Assembly (NCBI RefSeq): GCF_029867415.1
Contig: NW_026705576.1
Location: 372,001 to 436,000, forward strand
Reading direction: 5' to 3'
DNA: 64,000 nt
DNA from: Vicia villosa
Taxonomy: Eukaryota; Streptophyta; Magnoliopsida; Fabales; Fabaceae
Part shown: positions 12,294 to 24,169 of the stretch, piece after piece
Layout of the letters: each line of letters opens with the position of its first letter
How positions within the stretch are numbered: position 1 is the first letter of the stretch
Program-made: the position numbers and the translations under genes
Notes under the pieces: model-generated
Told to the model about the DNA's origin: nothing
Databases searched by the model: none
The model's input: only the letters and a program-made list of their open reading frames with translations

Positions 12294-12645
12294 AGCTCTG
12301 AAGCTATCCGAGGGAAGCAGAAATCAGAAGCTGTGAATGTTCTAAAGATCCAGAAAACTCAAGTTCTGAAGTTGTCCTAAATGGAAGCAGAAATCAGAAG
12401 CTGTGAATGTTCAGAAGATCAAAGAAATTCAAGTTCTGAAGCTGTCCTAGATGGAAGCAGAAGTCAGAAGCTGTGAATGTTCAGAAGATCAAAGAGATTC
12501 AAGTTCTGAAGCTGTCCTAGATGGAAGCAGGAATCAGAAGCTGTGAGTGTTCTAGGGATCTAAAGAAATTCTAGTTCTGAAGCTGTCCAATGGAAGCAGA
12601 AGTCAGAAGCTATGAATTCTCTGAAGACAGAAGCTTATATGATCG
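12294..12645 (+). repeat. Tandem array, five units of about 70 bp
   Basis: Units begin at 12294, 12363, 12433, 12503 and 12574 with GTTCTGAAGCTGTCC or a close variant, followed by GGAAGCAGAAATCAGAAGCT. The middle units are the most alike, as expected from unequal exchange or template slippage. The array is noncoding and close to the 3' LTR. Confidence 0.85.
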
Positions 12646-12700
12646 TCTCTACCGAAATAATCAGGGAAGTCTTTTATTAAAGTTCTTCGAGTATTTATTT

Positions 12701-12864
12701 CAGGGGGAGATTATTTATCTCAGGGGGAGATTGTTAATCTCAGGGGGAGACATATTCATATGCTTATGCTATAGCTGTGTAATTTGTCTTTTGCCGTCTG
12801 TTCTTTCTGATCGCAAATTCATATCATTTATATATGTTTTTGTCATCATCAAAAAGGGGGAGAT
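12701..12864 (+). other. Multiple polypurine tracts of Sirevirus 1
   Basis: CAGGGGGAGA occurs at 12701, 12721 and 12741, and AAAAAGGGGGAGA runs from 12851 up to the LTR. The tract next to the LTR should prime plus-strand synthesis. Repeated tracts upstream are typical of Sireviruses and could give alternative priming. Confidence 0.8.
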
Positions 12865-13445
12865 TGTTAGAACAAGATTTGTTCTGATCAATTATCTTAG
12901 TTTTGATGATAACAATAATATGAATTTTGCTTAAGATAATATGGTACTCTAATCCAATGCAATTTCCTTTTCAGGAAATATATATAAAGAGTACGCATAA
13001 TTCAGCGCTCAGAAGCTTTGTCTCAAAGGGTTCAGCATGCAACATCAGAACATGGTCTGGCAAGACATCAGAAGATGGTCGAAGCAGAATCAGAACATGG
13101 GTCTATGGAAGCATCAGAAGAACAAGAGAACAGAAGCACTGAAGTTCTGATGGTATCACGCTCAGAAGCACTTCAAGGTCAGAAGATCAGAAGATGCTTT
13201 GCACCAAGCTGTTTGACTCTGATGATATTCAAACGTTGTATTCACAAACATCAGATCAGAAGGAAGTACAAGTGGCAAGCTACGCTGACTGACAAAAGGA
13301 ACGTTAAAAGCTATTAAAGGCTACGTCAGTAGACACAGCGTGAACAAGGCTCGAGGTAGTTGACAAAAGCGTATAACATTAAATGCGATGCTGTACGGAA
13401 CACGCAAAGCATTAAATGCACTCAACGGTCATCTTCTCCAACGCC

Positions 13446-13453
13446 TATAAATA
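13446..13453 (+). promoter_or_regulatory. TATA box in Sirevirus 1 LTR
   Basis: TATAAATA preceded by a conserved AACGGTCAT block and two copies of CATTAAATGC (near 13377 and 13410). The second Sirevirus LTR has TATATATA at the matching place (60487-60494). Confidence 0.65.
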
Positions 13454-13693
13454 TGAAGTTCTGATGAGAAGCAAGGTTAACGATCCTGAACAAAACAACG
13501 TCTATCAACTTGCCGAAACTCTGTTCAAATCAAAGCTCAGAATCTTCATCTTCATCAAAGCTCACTACATTGCTGTTGTAATATATTAGTGAGATTAAGC
13601 TTAAACGTTAAAAGAAATATCACAGTTTGTGATTATCGCTTTTAAGAAGCAATTGTAATACTCTTAGAATTGATTACATTAAGTTGTAAGGAA

Positions 13694-13885
13694 CTAGAGT
13701 GATCGTGTGGATCAGAATACTCTAGGAAGTCTTAGAAGTTATCTAAGCAGGTTGTAACTAGAGTGATCGTGTGGATCAGTATACTCTAGAAAAGTCTTAG
13801 AGGGTATCTAAGCAGTTGTTCCTGGAGTGATCAGTGTGTGATCAGAAGACTCTGGAAGACTTAGTTGCTGACTAAGTGGAGAACC
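13694..13885 (+). repeat. Three 64-bp tandem units in the LTR
   Basis: Units start at 13694, 13758 and 13822 with CTAGAGTGATCGTGTGGATC or a close variant and end with ATCTAAGCAG or similar. The related LTR at 59894-60972 has one unit only (60721-60778). Confidence 0.88.
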
Positions 13886-14074
13886 ATTGTAATCCGTGCG
13901 ATTAGTGGATTAAATCCTCAGTTGAGGTAAATCATCTCTGCGGGGGTGGACTGGAGTAGTTTAGTTAACAACGAACCAGGATAAAAATAACTGTGCAATT
14001 TATTTTTATCTGTCAAGTTTTTTAAAGCTACACTTATTCAAACCCCCCCTTTCTAAGTGTTTTTCTATCCTTCA

Positions 14075-14410
14075 TAGTTTTGGGGGAAGAATAACTCTTT
14101 TGAAACCGGTTTTAGGTAGTTTACCCATATTCACTTTCTCTTTCTATTTGGCTCCTAAAAAGGTTATTCGGGAGATTAATAAAATTCAAAGCAGTTTCCT
14201 TTAGGGGGGTCGGAGGAGAAGAAAAGTGTTCATTAGGTGGGATGGGATGATGTTTGCGTTCCGATGGGAAAAGATGGGTTAGATATAAAGAGATTAGAAG
14301 AATTTAATTTGGCTCTTCTTTCTAAGTGGAAGTGGAGAATTTTGGAGGACTCAAACTCCATTTGGTATCGGAAATTGAAGGAGGAAACCTTGATAATTAT
14401 AGTTCGAAAT
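14075..14410 (+). pseudogene. LINE (L1-type) reverse transcriptase remnant, 5' piece
   Basis: Immediately after the Sirevirus LTR the + strand reads SFGGRITLLKPVLGSLP, then GWDDVCVPMGKDGLDIKRLE and FNLALLSKWKWRILED, the well-known C-terminal part of plant L1 reverse transcriptases. One stop (TAG) replaces the tryptophan of the FLWGG motif near 14204, and a frameshift separates the two halves. The piece ends at the GAAAT target site (14406-14410) of the Tekay element; the continuation is at 36642. Upstream LINE sequence was displaced by Sirevirus 1, whose duplication would begin at 14075 (TAGTT). Confidence 0.88.
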
Positions 14411-16312
14411 TGTAACACCCTTATAAACCCCGTGGAAAATTAACAATAATCAGAGTAAAACATGAAAAGGGCATTACAATTCCAGCAAAATAAACAAATA
14501 TTCATGTCATGCCTTAAAAGGAACGATAAACCAAAATTATCCAGATAACATGTTAACACAGCGGAATATTCTTAACATCTGAATAATTAAACATCCAGAG
14601 TCGAAGACTCATAATTCAAACATAAAAACAAATAGCCAAAAATAAGAGTTTATCAGTTAACTCTAAATAACGTTCCCAGTGTTACACGACCAGAGCATGA
14701 CACGGACCCAACTGACTCTAACGAATTACTTGACGAGCTAGTCCTCACCAAGTACAAAAGCTACTCCTCAATCTGAAAAATAACAACAGTAAGGGTGAGT
14801 CTCATTCACATTTAACCAATGTTATAAGATATAAATAATAAAATATCTATCACATATTATTCACCCAATTACAGTTATGATCAGATTCACCACAACATAA
14901 TTAATCACAACAATTACACAATCATCACATATTATAACATTGGACAATCTTCCATTCATGTTATAATAATACAAGTAGCCTAATGCAATGCAACTATATG
15001 CATGTGGTACAAACATGGGATAACCCATCTCATCGATCCACCACCATAAAGATTCGGCTACTTCTCTCACTAATTCCACACAATGGGAATTAGATATCGC
15101 TGTCCCACCACCATAAGGGATACAACCCACAACATGATTATGAAATGCATGCATCACATACAACATGCTAATCATCAACACCAATCAACTGAATATCATA
15201 ATCATCAACCAACGCAACAATCAATAGCCACACATAGTTATGCTATTTCTCAACCATCACAAACATATATTTTACATCAACAATATATGTATATTAATCA
15301 TCAATCACAACCACGGCATTATAACAGATAAAGCATTCACCATTGTACATGTACGCATAAACCATCACAACCAAATAAACTCGAGTGTTTTAAAAATAAA
15401 TCGAGTCACGACTCAAAACACAATTATATTGTATAAATCATTTAATTAGCTTTGCCGTGCTCAAAACGGCACCAAAATCTGACTTATGGTTTGAAAGATA
15501 TGGGTTTTAGAAAATAAATTAATTTTTTAAAAAGCATCAGTGGTAACCGGTTACTGAAACCAGGGTAACTGGTTACAACCATTCAAAATAACCCCCACGC
15601 TGTTTTTAGTATGGGTAATCGGTTACTTCCCTTTCGGTAACCGATTACCGACTCACAAAATGACATTTTTGCTATTTTTACTATGAGTAATCGATTACCC
15701 ACCCTATGGTAACCGATTACTTCGAGTTTGCAACCTAAAATCACCATTTTTACAGCACCTGTATCAATTACCAACCATACCAGAACGTACCATAACGTAT
15801 TGTAACATCAAACAACATCAACAAACACAATTTGGCATGTTTATAACTCATTTCAAACATCCAATTACTACCATACACAATCAATACAAACAATTCAACA
15901 ATTCTCCCAAACCTAACATCCTAAAACCTAAACATAACCCAATTGATACAAACAACATGCTCAATCTATCCTACTATCTATAATCCCATAATAGAAATTA
16001 AACGGAAGAGTCCCCCCTTACCTGAAGGTTTAATTATCGTTCTTCCTCTCTTCGCACTTCCTCGCTTCTCTACTCTTTCACGTTCAGACTTCTCTTCTAT
16101 TTTGGTTCTATTTTCACAAATCCTTCTCTTTTTCTATTTTAGGAAAATAAGTTTATTATTAGCAATGGGCTTCACAACTGACACCCCCTTCTACTAAAAG
16201 CAACACTGGCCCATTAGCCTTATTATTCCATTTTTCTCAAATAACTCAACTAATTCTAATATTTAATCCAAAAATCAATTAAATTAAATAAAGAATTTTA
16301 TGGGGTGTTACA
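14411..16312 (-). repeat. Left (3') LTR of Tekay element 2, 1902 bp
   Basis: Starts TGTAACACCC and ends GGGGTGTTACA. A TATA-like stretch on the minus strand lies at about 15425-15440. The palindrome array at 15543-15720 is upstream of it in element sense. Confidence 0.93.
15543..15720. repeat. Array of six GTAAYCGRTTAC palindromes, left LTR
   Basis: Twelve-base near-palindromes start at 15543, 15565, 15615, 15637, 15687 and 15709. Each pair is spaced exactly 22 bp and pairs recur every 72 bp. The copy at 15687 (GTAATCGATTAC) is a perfect palindrome. Such a regular pair spacing, close to two helical turns, suggests binding of a dimeric protein; that is inference. Confidence 0.9.
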
Positions 16313-16326
16313 ACTCTTCCCCACTA
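16313..16326 (-). other. Polypurine tract of Tekay element 2
   Basis: Minus strand reads AGTGGGGAAGAGT directly before the 3' LTR. It corresponds to the tract at 2171-2184 in gypsy element 1. Confidence 0.8.
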
Positions 16327-16354
16327 GAAAAGTTTTCGTCCTCGAAAACATACC

Positions 16355-19300
16355 TTAGGCAAAGAGTTTCGGGTAGGAATCCTTCATCTGACTTTCCAGT
16401 TCCCAGGTAACATTTCCACCGGCTGGTCCTCCCCAAGCTACTCCGACCAACGCTATCTCCTTGCCACGCAATTGTTTCAGCTTCCGATCTTCAATCCTCA
16501 TAGGCAAAGCTTCAACTGTCAAATTATCCTTTACCTGCACATCATCTACTTGGATCACATGAGATGGATCGACAATGTATTTCCTCAACTGCGACACATG
16601 GAATACATCATGCAGATTCGCAAGCGTCGGTGGCAACGCAATGCGGTAAGCCACTTCTCCTACTCTTTCCGTAATCTGAAACGGACCAATAAAACGCGGA
16701 GTCAATTTCTTTGACTTCAGAGCTCGTCTGATACCAGTCATAGGAGTAACTCTCATGAATACGTGATCTCCTTCTTGAAATTCAAGTGTTCTCCGCCTCT
16801 TATCATGATAACTCTTCTAACGACTCTGAGAAGCCTTCATCTTCTCCTGAATCATCTTAATCTTTTCTATCATCTCCTAGACAATTTCCGGTCCAATCAC
16901 AACATTTTCGCCAGATTCATACCAACATAAAGGCGTCCTACACCTTCGACCATACAAAGCTTCAAACGGAGCCATACCAATACTCGAGTGAAAACTATTA
17001 TTGTAGGTAAATTCAATCAAGGGTAGATAACTATCCCAAGCACCGCCCTTTTCCAATACACAAGCATGCAATAAATCCTCTAGCGATTGAATAGTTCTTT
17101 CCGTCTGTCCATCCGTCTGCGGATGATAAGCAGAACTCAATCATAGTTTAGTACCCAAAGCCTTCTGCAAACCTTCCCAGAATTTGGATGTAAACCTTGG
17201 ATCTCTATCTGACACGATACTCGAAGGAATACCATGTAAACTCACTATCTTCTCAATATACAATTGAGCCAGCTTCTCCATCGGATAATCCATTCTCATT
17301 GGTATAAAGTGAGCAGACTTTGTCAACCTGTCTACAATAACCCAAATGGCTTCACAGTTCTTTACCGTCCTTGGCAAACCAAAAACAAAATCCATAGATA
17401 TACTATCCCACTTCCATTCAGGAATAAATAACGGCTGCATAGCTCCATACGGTTTCTGATGCTCAATCTTCGACTTTTGGCAAGTCAAACAAACATAGAC
17501 AAATTCAACTATTTCCTTTTTCATTCCAGACCACCAAAACAGCTTCTTTAAGTCATGATACATCTTGGTAGCACCAGGATGAATACTCAATCCACTACGA
17601 TGTCCTTCCTCAAGAATACTCTTCCTCAATTCGACAACATCAGGAACACAAACACGATTGCCAAACCTCATTATACCATTCTCGTCGATTCTGAATTCAC
17701 CTCCCTTGCCTTGGTTAATCAGAGTCAACTTATCAACCAACTCTACATCATTTTTCTGACCCTCTCGAATCTCTTCCAGAATACCACTAGTCAGCTTCAG
17801 CATACCCAACTTAACACTGACAGGAGTGTCTTCGCATACCAAACTCAAATCTCTGAATTGTTCAATTAAATCTAATTCTCTCACCATTAGCAATGACATA
17901 TGCAAGGACTTCCTACTCAACGCATCAGCAAGCACGTTTGCTTTACCCGGATGGTAATTCAGCCCAAAATCATAATCCTTGAGAAATTCTAACCATCTTC
18001 GTTGTCTCACATTCAGCTCTTTTTGATCAAAGAGATACTTCAGGCTCTTGTGATCACTAAATACTTCAAACCTCGAACCATACAGATAATGCCTCCACAA
18101 TTTCAACACAAATACTACTGCTGCCGACTCTAAGTCGTGAGTCGGGTAATTCCTCTCATGCACTTTGAGTTGTCTTGATGCATAAGCGACTACCTATTGA
18201 TTCTGCATTAATACACCTCCTAATCCCATCAATGAAGCATCACAATAAATAACAAAATATTCCTCCGGATTCGGCAAAATCAAGATCGGCGCACTAGTCA
18301 ACCTCTTCTTCAACTCTTGGAATCCCTCTTCACATTTCGAATCCCAGATGAACGCTTGACCCTTCCTAGTCAACTTAGTTAACGGCGCTAACTTTGAAAA
18401 TCCTTCAATGAACTTTCTATAGTAATCCGCAAGACCAAGAAAACTACGAATCTCTGACACCGACTTCGGAGCTTCCCATTGAGACACTGCTTCTACTTTC
18501 GTTGGGTCAACGGCAATACCATCTTTAGAAATTACATGCCCAAGAAAGCTTACTTCACTTAACCAGAACTCACACTTTGACAGTTTCTCATAAAGCTTCT
18601 TTTCCTTCAATAGTTCCAATACCACTCTTAGATGCTCTGCATGCTCTTCTTCACTCTTAGAATATATTAGAATATCATCGATAAATACCACTACAAAGTG
18701 ATCCAGGTAAGGATGGAAGATCCTATTCATATACTCCATGAAAACACCCGGCGCATTAGTCACCCCAAATGGCATCACTGTATATTCGTAATGACCATAC
18801 CTTGTTCTAAATGCCGTTTTCTAAATATCGTCCGTTTTCACCCGAATCTGATGATATCCCGACCTCAAGTCAATTTTGCTGAACACGCACACACCAATCA
18901 GTTGATCCATTAAATCATCAATCCTCGGTAATGGATACCGATTCTTGATAGTAACTTTATTCAACTGCCTATAATCCACAAACAATCTCATAGAGCCTTC
19001 TTTCTTCTTTACCAATAACACCGACGCACCCCACGGTGACACACTAGGACGAATGAATTCTTTTTCCAGCAATTCTTCTAACTGACTCTTCAACTCAGTT
19101 AACTCAGATGCTGACATACGATACGACACCATCGACACAGGACTAGTTCCAAGAACTAACTTAATAGCAAATTCTACCTCCCTCTCTGGCGGTAACTCTC
19201 TTACATCTTCTGGAAATACTTCTGGAAATTAACATACTACCGGTAAGTCACTACTCACCGCTTTCTTTTTCACTTCCATAGATGCAATCAACATAAACAC

Positions 19301-20719
19301 AGCAGCCCCGTCCTTCATTACTTCATCCACTTGTCTAGCAGTCATCGCCAATTCCTCAACACTGACATCTTCAGGAAAAATAACCGTCTTCATGAAACAG
19401 TTGATATGAACCCGATTAAATTGCAACCAATTCATGCCTAGGATAACATCAAGTTGTTCCAACGGAAGGCACACTAAGTCCATTCCAAATTCTCTACCAA
19501 AAATATCAATTGGACAATTCAAACAAGCAAACGAAGTTGTCACTGAACCCGACGCAGGAGTGTCAATGATCATACTTTTATCAATATCAAATATTTCCAA
19601 GTTCAGTCGTTTAGCATAATCCAACAAAATAAACGAGTGAGTTGCTCCAGTATCTATAATTGCAATTAAATGAGTGTCATGGATAAAACACGTACCTTTA
19701 ATCAATCGATCCTCTGAAGTAGTCTCTGAACCTGATAAAGCGAAAACTTTACCTCCAGCTTGATTCTTCTTTGGCTTAGGAAACTGTGGACTAATATGAC
19801 CTTCTTCGCCGCAGCTATAACAAGTCACAGTCTTTCCTTTACACTCAACGACAATGTGGCCTGCCTTACCACACCTATAGCACTTCTTCTCTTCACTTTT
19901 GCACTCATGAACGCGATGTCCAGGTTCTCCACACTTAAAGCATTTAACAGGAGCACCATAGTCTCCCCCACTAGGCTTCCTCCAACCTTCAGCTTTTTGA
20001 TTACCTCTACCATATGGCTTACCACGGTCCATAGGCTTCTTCCCTTTCTTGTCAACTAACTCGCGAGAGTGAGATGAATTCAGCTTGAGATTATCCTCTT
20101 CATAGATTCTACTACAATCTACCAAATCAATAAACCGACGAATCCTTTGGTACCTGATACCCTGCTTAATTTCATCACGGAGACCATTCTCGAACTTAAC
20201 ACACTTCGTAAATTCACTCGCTTCATCATTGTTATAGTGGACATAGTACTTAGCCAGCTCAACAAACTTTGAAGCATACTCCGGTACTGTCATGTTACCT
20301 TGTGTCAGCTCCAAAAACTCAATCTCTTTCCTGCCCTGAACATCTTCAGGAAAGTACCTCCTCAGGAACTCTCTCTTGAACACCGCCCAAGTAATTGCTA
20401 CACCGGCAGCTTCAAGTTCATCCCTACTAGCCATCCACCAATCATTAGCTTCTTCAGACAGCATGTGAGTACCATACCTCACCTTCATATTTTCAGCGCA
20501 ATCAATCACTCGGAAAATTCTTTCAATTTCCTTCAGCCACTTCTGAGCGCCTTCGGGGTCGTGAGTGCCTTTGAACAACGGAGGATTGTTCCTCTGAAAA
20601 CTGTTCAGCTGCCTGTCAGCACCAATACCAGCTCCATTGGCATTCCCTCCCAATACACCAGCAATCATGCCCAGAGCCTCAGCAATCGCATCGTCGTTTC
20701 TTCCTCCTCTTCCGGCCAT
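16355..20719 (-). pseudogene. Tekay gag-pol polyprotein, one frame with six nonsense codons
   Basis: A single frame of 1,455 codons from the ATG at 20719 to the stop at 16355, with no frameshift. Gag is followed by three zinc knuckles (CFKCGEPGHRVHEC, CYRCGKAGHIVVEC, and a third whose last Cys is Phe, CYSCGEEGHISPQF), then protease (IIDTGATHSFI), reverse transcriptase ([23 protein letters not shown]), RNase H ([21 protein letters not shown]), integrase (HHCC ending [33 protein letters not shown]), a GPF module and a chromodomain-like tail (VTWELESQMKDSYPKLF). In-frame stops are at 19229 (TAA), 18821, 18194, 16877 and 16817 (TAG) and 17141 (TGA). The product would have copied and integrated the element, with the chromodomain tethering it to heterochromatin. 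Only a Gag-Pro polypeptide to codon 496 is open now. Confidence 0.96.
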
Positions 20720-20844
20720 TGTTCTGCTAAATATAAAACAATATTCATTAGAACAAGAAGTATCGATAGTGTCAACTTTACACTAATCACATACGAGGGA
20801 TTAACTGACACGAGACTCTGACTCTAACGACCGACTATGCTCTG
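20720..20844 (-). other. 5' leader of Tekay element 2 up to the insertion point
   Basis: Short untranslated leader between gag and the interrupted primer-binding site. Its last five bases, CTCTG (20840-20844), are one copy of the target duplication of the Ogre-like solo LTR; the other copy is 34769-34773. Confidence 0.75.
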
Positions 20845-22566
20845 TGTCATACCCCAAAATTTGCCCACCATGTTTTCATACTCAAGCTCACTTGAATATC
20901 AAAGCCTCAATACTTGACTAAATACACACTCTCCTAAACAACAACCCTCCAACTAGGGTTTTGCCTTTCTCAAAGAAAAGTCAGGTTCTGATACCTCCAA
21001 TGGACTCCATGGCCTCTCATATGCTTCAAAGAGTCTTCATGCCAAGTTTCAAGCTCTGATTCATAAGTTTGCTCAGTCAACTGCTCAAACGGTCAACAAT
21101 CGACCAATTTAACCTAAAAGTTAACTATGGTCAAATCACAGTCAAAACTCTTGATTTTTGGTCAACATCCTTTTTTTTAAGTCATATTCATCATTTGATC
21201 AAGGTTTAATCATAATTCATCAAGAAAAGTTCAAAAGTCCACAAAACCTAAAGTTTCTAAATTAGGGTTTTCTAGAAGAAAGTCAACTAAAATTTGACCA
21301 GCCATAACTCTCACATGGAACATCAGAAATTTCCCATCCAAAGCTCATTTTGAAGGAAATTGAATTCTTTACAATTTTGTCTCTCACAAGCCAAGTCCAA
21401 AAATGCTTCATTTGGGAGATATGATCAAAAACATTTCAGGTCCTTCTAGAAGCTCGCAAAAAGCTATTTTTTGTCAGGGACCATATCTTCAAGATAAAAT
21501 CTCCAAATGGAAAAAAGGGTCCAAAGTGGCTTGAAGAGGACATCTTGAGATTTCCAAAAAGTCCTAGAAATATTCCATATCTTAAAAATTGAGGGAGATA
21601 TGCCTTGTCAAAGTTGGTCGATTTTTGGTGAAACGCATGAAGGAAATAATGACCAAACGGGTAAATTTTTCAAATGGGCCTATATTTCTTTAATTCAAAC
21701 TTGTTTCCAACATGGCCAAGAGTCTCCAAAGCCTAAGCTAACGACCTTGTTTTGTTTATTTTATTTATTTTGATTTTTAATTCATTTAAAGATCAATTTA
21801 AACTAAATAAATAATGGAAATGATCAAAGATTGGATTGAGTTTATATTTCCAGCAAATTTTGCACAATATTCTGAGATCAAATCAAAAGGAACTCGTTGA
21901 AATTGGTTGGGAAAGATTGAATGCAAAAAATAGAAACTTTTTATTTAATTTTGAATCAAATCTCCAATATCTCAATCACTTGGGTTTTGATCAAGTTTGC
22001 TACCCTAATTTCTCTACTATATATACCTAATATATGCAAACCCTAGGGAAGGATTTTGAAGGACGAAAAGTGGAGACAAAAACAAGGGTTCAAGAACAAA
22101 AATCCTTCTAAACTAGGGCACGTTTGATTTTCTTTCTCAGCCTTTTTTTTAATCCAAGCCAACTATCTCAACTCATTCCTGAGGTGTTAATAGGTAGGTA
22201 GGGATCACGATCCAGGTCCCATAATGCTTGAAACATGCTTCACGTATTCATCATCTTCATCCATGGTATGATTTTGTGTCTTGCATGTTGATTGATTTTC
22301 ATCCAATCTAACCGTACATACAAGTTCCTGGTACAGGTTAGGGAAGTTTTGGATCGTTAAGTTGAAGCTTTAACGCGTACATGGTTGTTCACCATCATTA
22401 GGGAAACAAGATTATTCTAATTCGTTTTCATAGTTGCAGGTGCTTTCATGCCAAATAAAAGACACTGTTGAATTCGCAGCCCTTGAATTAAGGGATCTGG
22501 GTGATTTCTTGTTTTGTTTGATCAACGTTTTGCAGGTTCTGAATCAATGCAAGGGGAGAAGAAAAA

Positions 22567-22585
22567 CCTGCGGAAAATCCGCAGG
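22567..22585. repeat. Perfect inverted repeat in the Ogre-like LTR
   Basis: CCTGCGGA and TCCGCAGG face each other across AAA. A second imperfect copy (CCTGCAGG ... TCCGCAGG) follows about 35 bp later. It could form a hairpin in RNA or bind a dimeric factor; nothing more can be said from sequence. Confidence 0.6.
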
Positions 22586-24169
22586 TAAATCCACAGCAAA
22601 GCCTGCAGGAAAATCCGCAGGTGCGGAGGTTGAAGATGATGATGTGGAACATGGACCGGTTGATTACGCGTGCAAGGCGTTGATTCGCCAGCCAATGCCT
22701 CCATCCTCTCTCAGCGCGCGTGTCTTCGTCTCGTTGGCCAGTTAACCAGAGTACTCTTTCTTTCCACTCACGATTGGCTGCAGCAAATCACTGGGGCCCA
22801 ACGTTTGACTCATTTGAATTTTCTCATTAGCATTGTAGTTTTTTAATTTATTGTTTCTTGGTTTGTTCATTGACAGTGAAATAAAGTAGCCCAGTTGGCC
22901 ACGCAAAAGGACTTGTAACCAAGAGAGGGTGTGTTTGATCCCTATCCCATGCAGTTTATTTTTCAGGATTTTCTTCTACAGATCCAGTAAAGCGCTCTCC
23001 TCACTCCTATGATGGATCCTCACGACTCCTCCGTTAGATCTCCCCAACGACAAGATCTGGAGGCCAAGAATGCTGGTCTATCATACACCCTCATCAACCT
23101 GCAGCACCTGATCACTCGCCCAGGTTTTTTTATTCTTTTATTATTGTTTTTTTACTTTTATAGTTATTATTTCTTTTTTTGTTTTCTTAATTATTTCTTT
23201 TAAAACCAAATTTAATCTTTTTATATAACAAAATTTATTTTAAATAGAATTAGTTTTAGTTAATAATTTTAATTAAATAATTTAGGCTTAATTTTAATAA
23301 TCTTCATTAGTTAAATAATTAGGGTAATTAGTTATTAATGTTAGGTTTCCAAACCCTGATTTTTATTTTTGGCTAACTATTTTCATCATGACTATTAATC
23401 ACTGTTTCCCCCTTACCCTAGAAACTTTTAGGTAGGTGTTGCCCATTAACTGTAAGCTAAGATTTTTTAGTTTTTTTGCCATAAGGCTTTTAACCCTGTT
23501 TTTTCTAAACTTCATATTCCATCGCGATCTTCTCTTCTCATCCCATACTCCATTGATTGTCGAATGTTCTCTATTTAATTTTCTTCCTTATTTAATTTGT
23601 GTCTTTAATTTTAATTATTTATTTATTTAAATTTCTGTCTTTATTTAATTTGTGCCTTTAATTTTAATTATTTATTTATTTAAATTTCTGCCTTTATTTT
23701 AATTCATTTATTTTTTCTGCCTTTTAAAATTATAGAAAAAGTGTATAGGCTTGCAAAGGTTTTTTTGTAATAGTTAGGTTTTTATTTTCGCGCTCCATTC
23801 TTCCTCTATTATGTAACTTCCCCAAAGCCTTGTAATAGTTGTAGGTTTATTTTCCGCCTTTAAATTCTGTATTTTTTTAAACTGCGTGGTTAGTAATCTT
23901 AGGGAGTGCAAGCCTTGAACTGAAGTAGCATCACTAATTACAAGATAAATATCTGAATTAACCACCTGATTGTGCCACACACGCACCCTTTAGGGTAATC
24001 CCTCTGGTTGCCTTGTTGCCTTATTATTGTTGCCTTGTTGCCTTATTATTATTGCCTTGTTACCTTATTGATTATGCCTTAAAATAGTCAAGTCCCTCGA
24101 TTCCGAGGATACCTAAAGCAAAGGTTGCCTTATTCATTGATATCATCAATTTTCACTACAACGAGGAAG

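Larger units (their letters stand above)
10721..12864 (+). other. 3' untranslated region of Sirevirus 1
   Basis: No convincing protein. The longest open stretches (10984-11303 in two frames, 11227-11415) are short and unrecognised. The region holds an AATAAAAACTTTCC polyadenylation-like site near 11661, a first purine tract (AAAAAGGGGGAGA, from 11754), a roughly 70-bp tandem array (12294-12640), and three CAGGGGGAGA tracts spaced exactly 20 bp apart before the last tract at the LTR. CAGAAG and TCTGAAG words are very frequent. Some Sireviruses carry an env-like frame here; I do not see one. Confidence 0.7.
7851..14074 (+). mobile_element. Ty1/copia Sirevirus 1, 3' portion
   Basis: Contains pol from just before the integrase through RNase H, a 2.1-kb 3' untranslated region with multiple purine tracts, and a complete 3' LTR (12865-14074). 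Gypsy element 1 cut it near 7851, so its 5' LTR, gag and protease lie left of the window. Multiple GGGGGAG tracts before the 3' LTR are a known Sirevirus trait. Sirevirus 2 at the right edge of the window is a close relative. Its right flank is LINE coding sequence, so it inserted into that LINE. Confidence 0.9.
12865..14074 (+). repeat. 3' LTR of Sirevirus 1, 1210 bp
   Basis: Begins TGTTAGAACAAGATTTG and ends CTATCCTTCA. It aligns along its length with the LTR at 59894-60972. A TATAAATA box lies at 13446-13453, followed by the pyrimidine tract CCCCCCC near 14043. Its greater length (1210 against 1079 bp) is largely explained by two extra copies of a 64-bp unit. Confidence 0.93.

Noticed and set aside
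22434..22745. Open frame of 103 codons in the Ogre-like LTR
   Set aside because: Low-complexity AGKS repeats from a DNA dyad; not conserved in the other LTR copy.
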